The notes beneath the pieces are model-generated. The model was not told the origin of the DNA. It did no database searches and saw only the letters and a list, made by a program, of their open reading frames with translations. The translations under genes were made by a program, and so were the position numbers. A stretch of 62,626 nucleotides of DNA, taken from contig JBPOJA010000016.1 in NCBI GenBank assembly GCA_052034085.1, positions 1 through 62,626 on the forward strand, written 5' to 3'. This stretch comes from UBA1426 sp052034085. Its GTDB lineage: Bacteria > Bacillota > Clostridia > Peptostreptococcales > Anaerovoracaceae. This document shows, in pieces, positions 61,771-62,626 of this stretch (position 1 is the first letter of the stretch; each line of letters begins with the position of its first letter).

Positions 61771-61804
61771 TATCTTTAGCTCCTTTACCAACTGTCTTTT
61801 TCAT
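61751..61804 (-). CDS. Possible 17-codon leader ORF overlapping the regulator start
   Basis: ATG 61804 (GGGGG 8 bases upstream) opens MKKTVGKGAKDNEHSDL and stops at 61751, overlapping the regulator start in another frame. It could couple translation or be chance. Confidence 0.2.
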   Translation of the reverse strand: MKKTVGKGAKDNEHSDL

Positions 61805-61817
61805 TAATATCCCCCTT

Positions 61818-61853
61818 TTATTGTTCTGATTCCTGTTATTGTTCTGATTCCTG
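61818..61853. repeat. Perfect 18-bp tandem duplication upstream of the regulator gene
   Basis: TTATTGTTCTGATTCCTG occurs twice back to back (61818-61835, 61836-61853), ending about 14 bases before the GGGGG of the leader ORF. Minus strand: CAGGAATCAGAACAATAA twice. Confidence 0.9.
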
Positions 61854-62467
61854 CAAACTCTTGGCTGGCTTACAATCCCAGTCCAGATTAAAGGATATTT
61901 CTTAACAAAAGGCGTAGGGATTTCTTAATAATTTATTACAGGTCTCAAAACCGGGTCATCACTGATTTCGCAGTCTGAATGATTTGGGTGGAATATATAT
62001 GGTGAAAAGTGTAGAAAAAACTCCTGCTATGAATGCCATTTCCTTTATTACAGGCTTTCCCGTTTCTATAAGCGATATAATTTTGAAATTATTTAAACAA
62101 AATGTTTTTATTTTCCCCATATTTCAATTCTAAGTATAGCACAGGTACTTTTCAGCCGCAGTTCAGGGATAATATCAACTATGATATCAAACTTACGGGC
62201 ATAAGGTGATGTTTCAATGGAAAATATACACTGAAGACATGCATATAATTTAATTACTGCCTGCGGTCAAAAAAGAAAGTTTTGCGAGGAGTGCAACCGG
62301 TTTTCAAGGTCTTTTTGAACAAATATCAAAGAACTGCTAGATATCACGGATTAAAGTTCCAAATTATTCCATTTTATTCTCGCAAAATCAGTTTTTCTGT
62401 CCACCATAATGCGTTTCGCAGCGGGCGTTCTCTCAAAACCTGGTGATTTGACCATTTTTCCACATAG
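61854..62467. other. Gene-free AT-rich region between the two-component system and rRNA operon
   Basis: About 610 bases without a supportable gene in either strand. The 9-bp direct repeats ATTTCTTAA at 61897-61905 and 61920-61928 are 23 bases apart and could be regulator sites. I see no tRNA, no clear coding remnants and no known riboswitch. Confidence 0.5.
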
Positions 62468-62495
62468 AAAACACGCTTCTATTGAAGCGTGTTTT
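62468..62495 (-). terminator. rRNA operon terminator
   Basis: A 12-bp stem AAAACACGCTTC / GAAGCGTGTTTT with a 4-base loop just after the 5S gene. On the minus strand it ends in GTTTTCT. Confidence 0.85.
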
Positions 62496-62501
62496 TGTTA
62501 A

Positions 62502-62616
62502 GTAGCAAGGACCTATTCTCCCGGGCAGTCACCCACCAAGTACCGTCGGCGCTGAGGAGCTTAACTTCTGTGTTCGGGATGGGAACAGGTGTAGCCTCCT
62601 CGCTATACTCACTACA
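62502..62616 (-). rRNA. rrf: 5S ribosomal RNA
   Basis: About 115 bases. Minus-strand CCCATCCCGAACACAGAAG, TTAAGCTCCTCAGCGCCGA and GGTACTTGG are the conserved 5S segments. The ends GTAGTGAG and CTTGCTAC pair to form helix I, which sets the limits. It is last in an rRNA operon; 23S rRNA should lie to the right of the window. Confidence 0.95.
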
Positions 62617-62626
62617 TACTAAGGGT

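Noticed and set aside
1..62626. CRISPR arrays, tRNA genes, insertion sequences, prophage
   Set aside because: No regular repeat-spacer pattern, cloverleaf sequence, transposase/integrase motif or terminal inverted repeat was noticed on reading both strands.

Overview
This window looks like a chromosomal segment of a strictly anaerobic, low-GC Bacillota bacterium, most likely class Clostridia. The evidence is a PolC-type replicative polymerase, B. subtilis-like gene blocks (rpsB-tsf-pyrH-frr, ylxM-ffh-rpsP, sepF-yggT-divIVA), ricT, ylxM and AbrB/SpoVT-type genes, a flavodiiron protein, tryptophanase, and an in-frame UGA that appears to encode selenocysteine. I cannot name a genus. No prophage, insertion sequence, CRISPR array or tRNA was seen.

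Layout. 1-8.9 kb: the start of an unidentified minus-strand gene, a YchF GTPase, a three-gene plus-strand set (lipoprotein metallopeptidase, Lgt-like protein, unknown membrane protein), then minus-strand genes for two RimK-like ATP-grasp ligases, a 2H phosphoesterase, an M42 peptidase and a small unknown. 9-15.6 kb: a nutrient-uptake module, with an SBP-type sensor kinase and NtrC-type activator followed by a sigma-54 promoter and a TRAP transporter. 15.6-18.5 kb: a minus-strand operon (thioredoxin-like, CoA-binding, DUF4300 lipoprotein, ferredoxin-like aldo/keto reductase) whose promoter carries a CsoR/CstR-like operator. 18.5-26 kb: glucokinase-SfsA-sirtuin, a HesB-like selenoprotein gene, purC with a class II aldolase/MtnA fusion, L25-ECF transporter-nucleoside kinase, and an ECF sigma factor.

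26-51 kb is housekeeping. It holds polC (lacking the proofreading exonuclease insertion), SPFH/NfeD, the MEP-isoprenoid and envelope set (ispG, rseP, dxr, cdsA, uppS), frr, pyrH, tsf and rpsB behind one strong promoter. It continues with LytTR, rpoZ, gmk, yicC and the divergent rqcH, then rluD, lspA, divIVA, yggT, sepF, yggS, an HlyD-like adaptor, trmD, rimM, khpA, rpsP, ffh and ylxM. 51-53.3 kb: murA, a DUF948-like membrane protein and an AbrB-like regulator, all plus strand. 53.3-59.4 kb: ricT, a shortened holB, tmk, an unlisted small membrane ORF, an MFS transporter, tryptophanase and FprA, all minus and nearly contiguous. 59.5-61.8 kb: an OmpR-type two-component system. The right edge carries the 5S rRNA and terminator of an rRNA operon entering from outside the window.

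Main points of interest: the HesB-like selenoprotein that ordinary ORF calling splits at UGA; PolC without its exonuclease domain; the aldolase-MtnA fusion next to purC (a 5'-deoxynucleoside/methylthioribose salvage route); the CsoR/CstR-like operator in front of a thioredoxin-like protein with only one active-site cysteine; the sigma-54 control of the TRAP operon; and the ATP-grasp pair. Functions are inferred from sequence reading only; no database search was run.
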